Part shown: positions 6,835 through 15,887 of the stretch, one piece after another | Layout of the letters: every line of letters starts with the position of its first letter | Numbering within the stretch: position 1 is the stretch's first letter | Source of the DNA: an uncultured Ruminiclostridium sp. | Lineage (GTDB): Bacteria > Bacillota > Clostridia > Oscillospirales > Ruminococcaceae | Assembly: GCA_947629925.1 (NCBI GenBank) | Contig: CANRFO010000005.1 | Location: 104,836 to 168,835 of the forward strand | DNA length: 64,000 bases | Reading direction: 5' to 3' | Program-made: the position numbers and the translations under genes | The notes under the pieces: generated by a model | Seen by the model: the letters and a program-made list of their open reading frames with translations, nothing else | Told to the model about the DNA's origin: nothing | Databases searched by the model: none

Positions 6835-9477
6835 ATGGCAGCTTCACAGCAAAATAAAGGTTCCAGAACTACATCTTCAAAGTCAAAGGCTTCTTCAGCG
6901 GCTGAGGCAAGACGCGCAGAAGCTTTGGAAAAAAATAAAAGAAGACGCAATATATGGTCAGTTGTGCTTTTCGCCATAGGTCTGCTTGTGACAGCGTTCT
7001 CTTTTTTTGGAAACGCACATTCGGAAAACTCTAATATGTGGGATCATATTCATGGGTTTTTCTGCGGAGTGTTCGGAGCAACAGCTTTCTTTATAGGTCC
7101 GTTTATTATATACGTTGCGATCATGATAAGCCTCGATAAGGTAAAGTCAACGATAACCGCAAGGATAGTTCAGATAATAGCGTTTATATTTCTTTTGAGT
7201 GCTGCAATACAAATTATTTTTATAGGACAGACAGCATCGCCTGAAGCCGAAGGATTTGCAGAAATTGTAGGAGAATTATACAACAATGGTACAAACCTTT
7301 CAGGAGGCGGAGTTGCTTCGCTTCTGATAGGTTTCCCGCTTCTGTTTCTCGGACGCGTTGGCGCTACGATCGCGATTATCCTTATAATATTTGTAATAAT
7401 AATGCTTATTGCCAATATCAGTCTGTTGGATTTTCTGCGGCTCGTATCAAAACCGTTTGTAAAATTAGGCAAATACATAAAAAATAAACGTTTGGAATAT
7501 GAAGAAGAAAGCCGTTATATCAATGAGGAGCGCGAAAGAGCCGCTGCGGAGCTTGCTGAAAAACAGGCGAATGATACTGAAGAAGCTGATATTGATGATA
7601 AAATCAAACGCTTTGATGAAATCACAAAGGGACTTACAGGTGAAAAAAAGCTTCATGACAATTCTGTCGATAATGCTGCAAAGGCAATTGTCGAGGAGCA
7701 AAAGCAATCTTCTGACGAATATCTGACAAAAATAGGAGCAAAATCGCCTTTGGTTCCTCCGAGGTTAACCGATGAGGATTACAAGAGAAATGAAGAAGTG
7801 GCTAAAGAGCTTAATTCCGAGCAGCTCAATTTAGATAGCGCTGTACCTGAAAACGATGAAGCAAACGAGATTGATGAAGCAATAAATGATTATAACAAAG
7901 AACTTGAACGTAAGAAAAATAACGGCATTATTGTAGATACTGTTGTTAATACTGATGAAGACGGTCAGCAGGTAATTGATCAGGTAGTTACTTCCATAGA
8001 TGAGTATACTTTGCCGCCGATCAGCCTTTTGGACGAAATAAAGCGCAGCAATACTGATGAAAATATAAATGCTGAAATAGAAAATAATTCTTCGATACTT
8101 GTAAATACTCTTAAAGAATTCGGAGTGGTTACAACGTTCCTTGAAGCGGTACGCGGCCCTTCGGTAACCAGATATGAGCTGAAACCCGCCCCCGGCGTTA
8201 AAATATCAAAAATCACAAATCTTGTTGACGACATAACTTTAAGCCTTGCCACTGCGGGAGTTCGTATTGAGGCTCCGATACCGAATAAAGCGGCAGTAGG
8301 GATCGAGGTCCCCAACAAGGAAAGAGAAACTGTATTTATTCGTGAGATGATAGAAAGCGAAGCCTTTAAAAATTGCAGCAGCAAATTAGGCTCCGCTCTG
8401 GGAAAGAATATTTCAGGCGATGCTGTTATTTGCGATATTTCAGAAATGCCGCATATTCTTATTGCGGGAACTACCGGTTCGGGAAAATCCGTATGTGTAA
8501 ACTCGATCATAATGAGCATTCTTTACCGTGCAACGCCTGAAGAAGTAAGGCTGGTAATGATCGACCCGAAGGCGGTCGAATTTCTGAAATACAATGAGAT
8601 CAGCCATTTGCTTTTGCCTGTTGTTACTGATCCCAAAAAAGCGGCAGGTTCACTTGCGTGGGCTTGCACGGAAATGGATAAACGTTATAATATTCTTAGC
8701 GAAAATAACGTGCGTGACATAAAGGCTTATAATAAGCTTGCAGCTACGAGAGAAGATTTAAATCCGCTTCCCAATATCGTTATTTTCATTGATGAGCTTG
8801 CCGATTTGATGATGTGTGCAAAAAACGACGTTGAATCAAGCATATGCCGCCTTGCTCAGAAGGCAAGAGCAGCGGGAATGTATCTTGTTGTCGCAACGCA
8901 AAGACCTTCTGTTGATGTTGTTACAGGTCTTATAAAATCAAATATTCCCTCAAGAATTGCCCTTAAAGTTGCTTCTCAGATTGACAGCCGCACTATTTTA
9001 GATGCAGGCGGTGCAGAAATGCTTTTGGGCAACGGAGATATGCTGTATAAATCTGTAAAGATGGCAAAACCGCTTCGTGTTCAGGGATGTTGGGTTTCAG
9101 ATGATGAAATTGAGCGCGTTACGGAATTTATCAAAAATAAATATGAGCTTGAGTATGATAAAGATGTTATTGAAGAAGTAGAGCATCAGGCTAAATGTAT
9201 CGGTGCAGATGATAAGAATAAATCTTCATCATTTGACGGAGAACTTGATACAAACGACGAAAAGCTTGATGAGGCAATAGATGTTGTATTTTCAAACGGC
9301 GGAGCAAGCACATCTGCACTTCAGCGAGCATTGAAGATCGGATACGGAAGGGCAGCGCGTCTTGTTGATATTATGGAGCAGCTTGGAATAGTCGGTCCGC
9401 CTGACGGCAATAAACCGCGTCAGCTTATGATGAGTAAAGAAAGCTGGTATGAAAGAAAGCTAAATAAGCAGGATTAA
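6835..9477 (+). CDS. spoIIIE: FtsK/SpoIIIE-family DNA translocase
   Basis: A membrane-anchored ATPase that pumps chromosomal DNA through the division or sporulation septum. The N-terminal 190 residues hold four membrane segments. A charged linker (about 220-400) follows, then the motor with Walker A AGTTGSGKS (about residue 544), Walker B IVIFIDELADLM (about 648) and RAAGMYLVVATQRPSVDVVT. A C-terminal winged-helix gamma domain (about 805-870, ASTSALQRALKIGYGRAARL) reads polar DNA sequences. Length 880 aa. It is the only such gene here and lies in the spoIIIE neighbourhood (tepA-ylzJ), so the SpoIIIE name is preferred. GGAGG lies 5 bp before the ATG. Confidence 0.95.
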   Translation: MAASQQNKGSRTTSSKSKASSAAEARRAEALEKNKRRRNIWSVVLFAIGLLVTAFSFFGNAHSENSNMWDHIHGFFCGVFGATAFFIGPFIIYVAIMISLDKVKSTITARIVQIIAFIFLLSAAIQIIFIGQTASPEAEGFAEIVGELYNNGTNLSGGGVASLLIGFPLLFLGRVGATIAIILIIFVIIMLIANISLLDFLRLVSKPFVKLGKYIKNKRLEYEEESRYINEERERAAAELAEKQANDTEEADIDDKIKRFDEITKGLTGEKKLHDNSVDNAAKAIVEEQKQSSDEYLTKIGAKSPLVPPRLTDEDYKRNEEVAKELNSEQLNLDSAVPENDEANEIDEAINDYNKELERKKNNGIIVDTVVNTDEDGQQVIDQVVTSIDEYTLPPISLLDEIKRSNTDENINAEIENNSSILVNTLKEFGVVTTFLEAVRGPSVTRYELKPAPGVKISKITNLVDDITLSLATAGVRIEAPIPNKAAVGIEVPNKERETVFIREMIESEAFKNCSSKLGSALGKNISGDAVICDISEMPHILIAGTTGSGKSVCVNSIIMSILYRATPEEVRLVMIDPKAVEFLKYNEISHLLLPVVTDPKKAAGSLAWACTEMDKRYNILSENNVRDIKAYNKLAATREDLNPLPNIVIFIDELADLMMCAKNDVESSICRLAQKARAAGMYLVVATQRPSVDVVTGLIKSNIPSRIALKVASQIDSRTILDAGGAEMLLGNGDMLYKSVKMAKPLRVQGCWVSDDEIERVTEFIKNKYELEYDKDVIEEVEHQAKCIGADDKNKSSSFDGELDTNDEKLDEAIDVVFSNGGASTSALQRALKIGYGRAARLVDIMEQLGIVGPPDGNKPRQLMMSKESWYERKLNKQD

Positions 9478-9500
9478 CATTAAATTTACGGAGTAACGGC

Positions 9501-10511
9501 ATGCAAACGAATTATCATTTGGGGAAACATCGAAAAAAAAATAACAAAGTGATAAAAAAAATCGCCGTTGGAAATGCGGACATAAAACCTATAGGTAAAT
9601 CGGCATACATTACTATCGGAATACTTATAGTTGCATTTCTTCTGTTCTTCTTTCTCAATGACCGCTTTTTCAGGATTGAAGGAATACCTACATGGGCTGA
9701 CCTTTATAAAGGCGCAGGACTTACGTCAGGTACTGAAGTAGAAGGAGATGTTTCAGTTCACTTTATTGATGTGGGACAGGGCGACTGTGAACTTATCAAA
9801 ACTGCTACAAAATCAGTCCTTATCGACTGCGGCGAAAAAGAATACTATGCAGATGTAATATCGTACATAAAATCCCAGAACATAGAACGTTTGGATTATG
9901 TTATAGTGTCTCATCCTCATTCAGACCATGCAGGAGGAATGAGCTTCATTCTTGATGAATTTGATATAGGAACGGTCATTCTGCCGAAGATACAGGAATC
10001 AGTAATTCCTGTCACAAGCACATATATACGTCTCCTTACATCAATAGATAACAAGAATATAAATGTGGAATATGCTGATCCGGGTCGTAAGTACAATATT
10101 GATGAAAGCACGTTTACGATCTTATCTCCGGTTGACGATTATGAAGACTTGAATAATTATTCAGTAGCCGTTCGGTTTGCACATGGGGAAAACTCATTTC
10201 TTTTTACAGGCGATATCGAAAATGAAGCTGAAACCGATATTCTTGAAAACGGACTGGATATTTCTGCCGATGTATTAAAGGTCGCGCATCACGGAAGCTC
10301 TACCTCCAGCAAAAAAAGTTTTCTTAATGCAGTTTCACCTAAGTATGCAGTTATTGAGGTCGGATCTCCCAACAGTTATAATCATCCTAATGAAGACGTA
10401 TTGCAACGTCTTAACAAAATGGATCTTGCTATATACCGCACTGATAAAAACGGTAATATTGTTTTTGTAAGTGACGGAAAGAATTTGGAAATAATAGCGG
10501 AAAGGAATTAA
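9501..10511 (+). CDS. Membrane-anchored ComEC/Rec2-like metallo-beta-lactamase-fold hydrolase
   Basis: After a basic cytoplasmic N-terminus there is one membrane segment (about residues 34-53), then an extracellular metallo-beta-lactamase domain. Metal-site motifs are visible: VHFIDVGQGDCELI, VSHPHSDHAGGM (HxHxDH), LFTGDIE and VAHHGSSTSS. The domain resembles the C-terminal nuclease-like domain of ComEC but lacks the competence membrane channel. The substrate is unknown; extracellular DNA or a nucleotide is possible. It is followed 2 bp later by a DUF3006 gene, a recurrent partner of these hydrolases. Confidence 0.82.
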   Translation: MQTNYHLGKHRKKNNKVIKKIAVGNADIKPIGKSAYITIGILIVAFLLFFFLNDRFFRIEGIPTWADLYKGAGLTSGTEVEGDVSVHFIDVGQGDCELIKTATKSVLIDCGEKEYYADVISYIKSQNIERLDYVIVSHPHSDHAGGMSFILDEFDIGTVILPKIQESVIPVTSTYIRLLTSIDNKNINVEYADPGRKYNIDESTFTILSPVDDYEDLNNYSVAVRFAHGENSFLFTGDIENEAETDILENGLDISADVLKVAHHGSSTSSKKSFLNAVSPKYAVIEVGSPNSYNHPNEDVLQRLNKMDLAIYRTDKNGNIVFVSDGKNLEIIAERN

Positions 10512-10513
10512 AA

Positions 10514-10729
10514 ATGCTTATTATAGACAGATTTGAAGAGAATATGGCTGTTATTGAAGACACTGAAGCGGAAAATCATTTTGAAGTGAAAAGGGAATTG
10601 ATTGCAGATGATGCTTCCGAGGGTGATGTTGTTTCGCTGATAAACGGAATATATGAAGCGGAAGAAGACGAAACAAAAAAGCGCAAAGCAGATGTGCTTG
10701 CGCTTTTGAAGAAAATAGGACTTGAGTAA
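10514..10729 (+). CDS. DUF3006 family protein
   Basis: A 71-aa acidic protein beginning LIIDRFEENMAVIED and containing DDASEGDVVSLINGIYEAEE, the pattern of the DUF3006 small beta-rich family. It is coupled to the preceding ComEC-like hydrolase (2-bp gap), the usual arrangement, which suggests a joint function. The stop codon abuts the convergent DUF4364 gene with no terminator between. Confidence 0.75.
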   Translation: MLIIDRFEENMAVIEDTEAENHFEVKRELIADDASEGDVVSLINGIYEAEEDETKKRKADVLALLKKIGLE

Positions 10730-11287
10730 TTATAGATAGCTGTCTTTTATAAACATATTCATTATTTTTGTAACTATATCTGATGGTTTTTCATAGAACC
10801 TTTCACGCATCTTCTTTGCTTGTTCAAAGTTAGGTGCGTATATTTTTAAATTCATAAGCTCTGAACCGTCGATCTCGTTTATGAACTTTACCGTCAGATA
10901 GCATGGACCGTCAAAGTCAGTACGCTCGATCCTGCAAATGACTGAACGTTCAAGCTCAGCCATTTGCAGCACATATTTTCCGTAATCTATACTTTTTTCT
11001 CTTACCGACATAGGTATCCTGTTATGAAATTCCTTTGACATAAGCTTTCCGTTAGGCATTACCGAATATATTATTTTATTCTGTTCTTTTTTTTGCTCTA
11101 TCATTTTTTTCTCAACAGCTATACTGAGCGCTTCAAGAAAATCAAAGGAATTTACAGCTTCATGCTCGGAAACGATGTCGCTTAATTGTTCATCGGTGAG
11201 ATCACCGAGTTTATCGAGCAAAAAGCATATGTATATCTGAATTGTCAGCGGATCGTCTATTGTTATTTTAGGTGATTCGTACAGCAT
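10730..11287 (-). CDS. DUF4364 family protein, last gene of the aro operon
   Basis: A 185-aa protein of a Firmicute-specific family. The N-terminal 75 residues look like a winged helix (DPLTIQIYICFLLDKLGDLT, then LEALSIAVEKKMIEQ, with a wing around IIYSVMPNGK). The C-terminal half is alpha/beta (CYLTVKFINEIDGSEL). It could be a DNA-binding regulator; no target is known. The ribosome binding site AAGGAG overlaps the aroC stop, so it is translated from the aro mRNA. Confidence 0.65.
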   Translation of the reverse strand: MLYESPKITIDDPLTIQIYICFLLDKLGDLTDEQLSDIVSEHEAVNSFDFLEALSIAVEKKMIEQKKEQNKIIYSVMPNGKLMSKEFHNRIPMSVREKSIDYGKYVLQMAELERSVICRIERTDFDGPCYLTVKFINEIDGSELMNLKIYAPNFEQAKKMRERFYEKPSDIVTKIMNMFIKDSYL

Positions 11288-11296
11288 AGTTTCTCC

Positions 11297-12373
11297 TTAA
11301 CAAAGAAAAGACATCAAAGCGATATTCATAACTGCTTCTACGCATGGAACCGCTCTTGGAACTACACAAGGGTCGTGCCTGCCTTTTATTTCAATAACTG
11401 CATTTTCTTTTTTTATGAAATCAACAGTATTCTGAGGGCGTGCAATAGAAGGAGTAGGCTTAAACGCCGCGCGGAAAATAACAGGCATACCGTTTGAAAT
11501 ACCGCCGAGGATTCCACCTGCGTTATTTGTTCTTGTTTTTATCGTGTCGTTTTCAACATAGAATTCATCATTATTTTCACTGCCTTTAAGAAGAGATGAA
11601 GAAAAACCTGTACCGAATTCTATACCTTTAACGGCGGGAATCCCAAAAATAAGCTGTGCAATACGGTTTTCAATGCCGTCAAATATTGGGTCTCCAATTC
11701 CACAAGGAAATTCGACAGCACCACATTCAATAATTCCGCCTACTGAATCAAGATTTTCACGCGCATTACTGATTATTCTTCTCATCTTTTCATCTGCCGT
11801 TTCATCAACGAGCGGCAAATATCTGCTTTTTACCTTTTTTAGCAGTTCGGCGTTCAGAGTAATGTCATTAAATGGCGTATCTTTTTCACAGCCGATAGAA
11901 TATATGTGCGCTCCGGTTGTTATACCGCGTTTTTCCAGAATTTGCCCGCATACTGCTCCTGCAAAAACCAAAGGAGCGGTAAGGCGTCCTGAAAAATGAC
12001 CGCCGCCTCTTTGGTCGTTTGCTCCTTTATATCTTACATATCCTGTATAATCGGCATGCCCGGGCCTTGCAATTCCTGATATATTCTTATAGTCATTTGA
12101 GTGCTGGTCGCTATTTTTAATGACCGCACACAATGCCTCTCCTGTTGTTTTGCCATTGTAAAAACCACTTATTATATGAGGTGTATCGGTTTCATTACGC
12201 ATAGTACTTGTGCCGTCTTTTTTGGGGGCGCGTCGAGCCATAAATTCAAGTATTTTATCTAAATCAAGCTCTTCACCTGACGGAAGATTATCTATCACCA
12301 CGCCTATTGTAGGACCGTGCGATTCTCCGAATACGGAAATTGACATATTCCCCAGTTTAATCGTAGATGACAT
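11297..12373 (-). CDS. aroC: Chorismate synthase
   Basis: Converts 5-enolpyruvylshikimate-3-phosphate to chorismate with reduced FMN, the last step of the shikimate pathway. Family motifs: FGESHGPTIGVVIDNLPSG at the N-terminus, RPGHADYTGYVRYKG, DQRGGGHFSGR (FMN/phosphate binding) and KGRHDPCVVPRAVP near the C-terminus. The ATG at 12373 has GGAGG about 8 bp upstream and overlaps the end of aroA by 17 bp; an upstream ATG at 12406 adds residues not seen in the family. Length 358 aa, normal. Confidence 0.95.
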   Translation of the reverse strand: MSSTIKLGNMSISVFGESHGPTIGVVIDNLPSGEELDLDKILEFMARRAPKKDGTSTMRNETDTPHIISGFYNGKTTGEALCAVIKNSDQHSNDYKNISGIARPGHADYTGYVRYKGANDQRGGGHFSGRLTAPLVFAGAVCGQILEKRGITTGAHIYSIGCEKDTPFNDITLNAELLKKVKSRYLPLVDETADEKMRRIISNARENLDSVGGIIECGAVEFPCGIGDPIFDGIENRIAQLIFGIPAVKGIEFGTGFSSSLLKGSENNDEFYVENDTIKTRTNNAGGILGGISNGMPVIFRAAFKPTPSIARPQNTVDFIKKENAVIEIKGRHDPCVVPRAVPCVEAVMNIALMSFLC

Positions 12374-13574
12374 ATGTTTTTCCTCCGAGAGCTTCAAAAT
12401 CTTCAAAAAATCTTGGGTAAGATTTGCTTACACATTCAGCGCCGATTATTATAACAGGCTCGGTCGCCCTTGTAGAAGCGATTGCAAGCGACATAGCGAT
12501 TCTGTGATCCACATGAGCATCGCAAATGCCGCCGTGTAAAGAGGTCACCCCCTCAATTGTAAGACTGTCGCTGTTTTCGGTTATTTTTGCTCCGAGCTTG
12601 TTCAGCTCCGAAGCAGTTACAGCGAGCCTGTCACATTCTTTGAGCCTTAGCCTGCCGCAGTTGGTTATATGTGATATGCCTTTTGAGAATGTTGCAAGGA
12701 CCGCAAGTATCGGAACGATATCGGGGATTTGCGAAGCGTCGACATCAAAAGCGTTTCCTTTTGCCTGAGAGACTATATCAAGTATAGCTTTATCGCCTTG
12801 AATACTGTTCGGATTAAGACCCTCTATATCAATATCAGAACCGATTGCATTTGCTACGACATAAAACGCCGCATTTGACATATCGGCTTCAACAAAAGTA
12901 TCGCATGCTTTATACTGTTGATTGCCTGGAATAAAATAACCATAGTCCGTTTTTTCGGCAATCACGCCGAAGTCGCTGAGAGCTTTTACTGTTATATCGA
13001 CATACGATTCAGACTGTAAAGGTGTTGTAATAATTATTTTACTGTCGCCGTCAAGAAGAGGAAGAGCAAACAGCAGCCCGCTTATAAACTGTGAAGAAAT
13101 ATCCCCCGCAATTGTATATGTTCCTGATTGAAGCTTTCCTGAAAATTTATACGGCATTTTTTCAGTTTCAAATGTTATTCCTTTTTTTGAGAGTTCAGTA
13201 AAATAAGGCGTTATAGGCCTTTCAGGAAGCTTTGCCCTGCCTGTGAACACGGAATTGCAGCCAAGCGCAGCGGCGACAGGAATAAGGAATCTAAGTGTAG
13301 AACCGCTTTCAAAACAGTCTGCATAAATGTTTTTTTCTACTTCGGATATTCCTTCAACAACAGTATCTGAACCTTTTTTTGTTATTTTTGTGCCCATAGC
13401 GGTTAAAATTCCGATAGTGGCAGACGTATCGTCGCACTCAAGCAGATTTTTTATTACCGAAGTGCCTTTTGCCAATGCTGAACATATCAGCATACGATGG
13501 GAAATATTTTTTGCGGACGGAACAAGAACTTTGCCTGACAGCAAAGAGGGCGTTATCCTAATATTTTTCTTCAT
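12357..13574 (-). CDS. aroA: 3-phosphoshikimate 1-carboxyvinyltransferase (EPSP synthase)
   Basis: Joins shikimate-3-phosphate and PEP, the sixth shikimate step. N-terminal VLVPSAKNISHRMLICSALA matches the KS(I/L)SHR-type phosphate-binding region. CFESGSTLRFLIP stands in the PEP/glyphosate loop where E. coli has GNAGTAMRPL. RLRLKECDRLAVTASELNKLG and HVDHRIAMSLAIA are conserved. Length 405 aa. The ATG overlaps the aroB stop by 4 bp (ATGA), indicating coupling. The loop differs from the enterobacterial class I type. Confidence 0.95.
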   Translation of the reverse strand: MKKNIRITPSLLSGKVLVPSAKNISHRMLICSALAKGTSVIKNLLECDDTSATIGILTAMGTKITKKGSDTVVEGISEVEKNIYADCFESGSTLRFLIPVAAALGCNSVFTGRAKLPERPITPYFTELSKKGITFETEKMPYKFSGKLQSGTYTIAGDISSQFISGLLFALPLLDGDSKIIITTPLQSESYVDITVKALSDFGVIAEKTDYGYFIPGNQQYKACDTFVEADMSNAAFYVVANAIGSDIDIEGLNPNSIQGDKAILDIVSQAKGNAFDVDASQIPDIVPILAVLATFSKGISHITNCGRLRLKECDRLAVTASELNKLGAKITENSDSLTIEGVTSLHGGICDAHVDHRIAMSLAIASTRATEPVIIIGAECVSKSYPRFFEDFEALGGKTYVIYD

Positions 13575-14623
13575 ATAAACTCCAAAAATTTTCTGTATTC
13601 GTTAAGCGTCAATGTTTTTATAATGCATTTTCCCACATCAGTGCAAAGAATTATCCTTATAGTATCAGATGTGCGTTTTTTGTCTTCAATTGACAGAGAA
13701 TATAGCTTATCGGCTGAAATGTCAATAGAACAGGGCAGGGAATTGACATTAAGGCATTTTTTCAGTTTTTCTGCTGTTCCTGAATTTATCAATCCCTGTT
13801 TTTCAGCAGAGTTTGTTATAAGATACATTCCTATTGCGACGGCTTTTCCGTGAGATATTTTCCCATATCCGATATATTTTTCAATAGCATGTCCGAATGT
13901 GTGACCGAAATTAAGTATCATTCTTTCGCCTGTGTCATGCTCATCTACTTCCACAACATCTCGTTTTATACTTATACATTCGGTTATTATATCTTCCAAC
14001 ATATCGTGTGCATTTTCTTGGCAAAGCTTATTAAATAAGGATTTTGAACGTATCATACCGTATTTGATAACTTCGCCCATTCCGTCGGCAAAAATTTCAT
14101 CTGATAGCGTGGAAAGGACATCTGTGTCTGCAATTACAAGAACAGGCTGTTTAAAAGCACCTACAAGGTTTTTCCCCGCATCAATGTTTACAGCTGTTTT
14201 TCCTCCTACCGAGCTGTCCACCTGAGCAAGGAGCGTAGTGGGAATTTGGACGTAATCGATCCCGCGAAGATAAGACGCAGCGCAAAATCCTGTAAGATCG
14301 CCTACAACGCCTCCTCCGAGCGCTATTATAAAGTCCGAACGTGTTATGTCATTTTCTGAAAGAAAATTATAAATTTTAATAAGCTGTTCATGAGATTTTG
14401 AAGTTTCACCATTAGGCACCACAAATTTCACAACGTTAAAGCCTGAGCTTTCAAGGCGTTGAACAACATTATAGCCATAAAGATCATTAACGATATCGTC
14501 TGTGACAATGGCGCATTTATGTGATTTTACAATCGGCTTTATAAGCTCACCGCACTTATTGAGCAAGCCTTTTCCCACAAGAATGTCATAGCTTGTACTT
14601 GCGTTTATGGTTATCTTTTTCAT
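13571..14623 (-). CDS. aroB: 3-dehydroquinate synthase
   Basis: An NAD-dependent, metal-dependent enzyme that cyclises DAHP to 3-dehydroquinate. Motifs: FIIALGGGVVGDLTGFCAAS, YVQIPTTLLAQVDSSVGGK, and the metal ligands in NFGHTFGHAIE. The start is taken as the ATG at 14623, which overlaps the aroF stop as ATGA; this gives a 350-aa protein beginning MKKITINAS, as in the family. No strong ribosome binding site precedes it, so it probably relies on coupling to aroF. Confidence 0.94.
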   Translation of the reverse strand: MKKITINASTSYDILVGKGLLNKCGELIKPIVKSHKCAIVTDDIVNDLYGYNVVQRLESSGFNVVKFVVPNGETSKSHEQLIKIYNFLSENDITRSDFIIALGGGVVGDLTGFCAASYLRGIDYVQIPTTLLAQVDSSVGGKTAVNIDAGKNLVGAFKQPVLVIADTDVLSTLSDEIFADGMGEVIKYGMIRSKSLFNKLCQENAHDMLEDIITECISIKRDVVEVDEHDTGERMILNFGHTFGHAIEKYIGYGKISHGKAVAIGMYLITNSAEKQGLINSGTAEKLKKCLNVNSLPCSIDISADKLYSLSIEDKKRTSDTIRIILCTDVGKCIIKTLTLNEYRKFLEFI

Positions 14624-15642
14624 GCCAGAGTACCGACTTTCTTGCCCAGTACGGAAGCAATCTGATTGCACTTGTCCATACAGCTTGAAAAATGTTTTGG
14701 TGTAAGTGACTGAGCGCCGTCGCATAGCGCTTTCTGAGGATTATTGTGAACTTCTATGATAAGTCCGTCTGCTCCTGCTGCGACTGCAGCCATAGACATA
14801 GGCTCAACAAGCTCATATTTACCTGTAGCATGGCTTGGGTCAACAATTATCGGAAGATGAGTAAGAGATTTAAGTACAGGAATTGCTGAAATGTCCAGAG
14901 TATTTCTTGTTTGGGTTTCAAATGTTCTTATGCCTCTTTCACATAGAATTATGTTTGTATTTCCACCTGCAAATATGTATTCGGCAGACATAAGAAGCTC
15001 TTCAATTGTATTTGCGAGACCACGTTTAAGTAAAATAGGTTTTTTGCATTTGCCGAGCTCTTTAAGCATTTCAAAATTCTGCATGTTTCTTGCGCCTACC
15101 TGAATTATATCGACGTCATCAAAGAGATCAAGATGCGCAAGGGACATAAGCTCAGTAACGATTGGGAGCCCTGTGGCTTTCTTTGCTTTCAGAAACAGTT
15201 TAAGCCCCTCATCTCTAAGACCCTGGAAAGAATAGGGAGAAGTTCTGGGCTTGAACGCTCCGCCACGGAGAAAGTTTGCGCCTGCCGCTTTTACCTGCAT
15301 ACATGTATCCACGATCTGTTCCTCATTCTCTATTGAGCAGGGACCAGCAATAACAGCTACATTACCGTCACCTATCAAAGAGCCGCTTGCGTTTATTACA
15401 GTGTCTTCAGGGTGAAATTTTCTGTTGACTCCCTTATACGGCTCTTGAACACGCTGTACGGATTCAACTATTTCTTGAGCTTCAATAGCTTCCATGTCTA
15501 CTTTATGGGTATCGCCGATAAGTCCGAGGATAGTGGTATGAGCGCCTTTTACCTCGTTAATCCTGATATTTTGCGCTTCAAGATTTCTGCAAAGCTCATC
15601 AACTTCGTTTTTGGGCGCTCCGTTTTTAAGAATAATAATCAT
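14620..15642 (-). CDS. aroF: 3-deoxy-7-phosphoheptulonate (DAHP) synthase with N-terminal regulatory domain
   Basis: The first committed step of aromatic biosynthesis: PEP plus erythrose-4-phosphate to DAHP. This is the type I-beta form. A ferredoxin-like/ACT-related N-terminal domain (residues 1-70, MIIILKNGAPKNEVDELCRN) precedes the TIM barrel with VAVIAGPCSIENEEQI, ANFLRGGAFKPRTSPYSFQG, KPILLKRG and PIIVDPSHATGKYE. The N-terminal domain is the usual site of allosteric control. It is the first structural gene of the aro operon, behind the attenuator leader; AGAAAGGA precedes the ATG. Confidence 0.95.
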   Translation of the reverse strand: MIIILKNGAPKNEVDELCRNLEAQNIRINEVKGAHTTILGLIGDTHKVDMEAIEAQEIVESVQRVQEPYKGVNRKFHPEDTVINASGSLIGDGNVAVIAGPCSIENEEQIVDTCMQVKAAGANFLRGGAFKPRTSPYSFQGLRDEGLKLFLKAKKATGLPIVTELMSLAHLDLFDDVDIIQVGARNMQNFEMLKELGKCKKPILLKRGLANTIEELLMSAEYIFAGGNTNIILCERGIRTFETQTRNTLDISAIPVLKSLTHLPIIVDPSHATGKYELVEPMSMAAVAAGADGLIIEVHNNPQKALCDGAQSLTPKHFSSCMDKCNQIASVLGKKVGTLA

Positions 15643-15679
15643 TATTTATAATCCTTTCTTTTTTATTTATTTTATAAAC

Positions 15680-15707
15680 AAAAAACCTGCACCGTTGAGA
15701 TGCAGGT
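15680..15707 (-). terminator. Attenuator terminator of the aro operon leader
   Basis: Read on the reverse strand: ACCTGCA (15707-15701), a 9-nt loop, TGCAGGT (15691-15685), then six Ts. It lies 37 bp before aroF, inside the transcript, so it can only act conditionally. The 5' arm region (CCTGCATC) is also complementary to GGTGT-AA-AGG around the leader-peptide stop codon, giving a competing antiterminator. Confidence 0.85.
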
Positions 15708-15741
15708 CATAAGCCCGTGATAAAACACGTCACATTATCCT

Positions 15742-15846
15742 TTACACCGCAACTTTATTTTTGGCACAGAGAAAATACTTGTAGCTAAAGTAAAAGCCCA
15801 AGCTGCTAAACCAAAATATAAAAGAAACGGTAAACAGGTTTAACAT
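15742..15846 (-). CDS. Aromatic leader peptide of the aro operon attenuator
   Basis: A 34-residue ORF too short for standard gene callers. It begins MLNLFTVSFIFWFSSLG, continues FYFSYKYFLCAKNKVAV, and has 11 aromatic residues (7 Phe, 3 Tyr, 1 Trp), nearly all within codons 5-25. GGAG (15856-15853) stands 6 nt before the ATG. It lies between a consensus promoter and an intrinsic terminator, with aroF next. The stop codon is inside the segment that can pair with the terminator's 5' arm. This is the arrangement of ribosome-mediated attenuation: stalling at Phe/Tyr codons when the charged tRNAs run short would favour the antiterminator. Confidence 0.85.
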   Translation of the reverse strand: MLNLFTVSFIFWFSSLGFYFSYKYFLCAKNKVAV

Positions 15847-15887
15847 AACATACTCCGAAAAACATAACATTAAATTCATATGTTATT

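Noticed and set aside
7980..8519. 179-residue reverse-strand frame inside the DNA translocase gene
   Set aside because: It is antisense to the conserved motor domain, with no ribosome binding site or recognisable domain.
15643..15881. T-box riboswitch in the aro leader
   Set aside because: No T-box bulge sequence like AGGGTGGNACCGCG and no specifier-loop architecture is seen on either strand. The Phe/Tyr-rich ORF explains the leader better.
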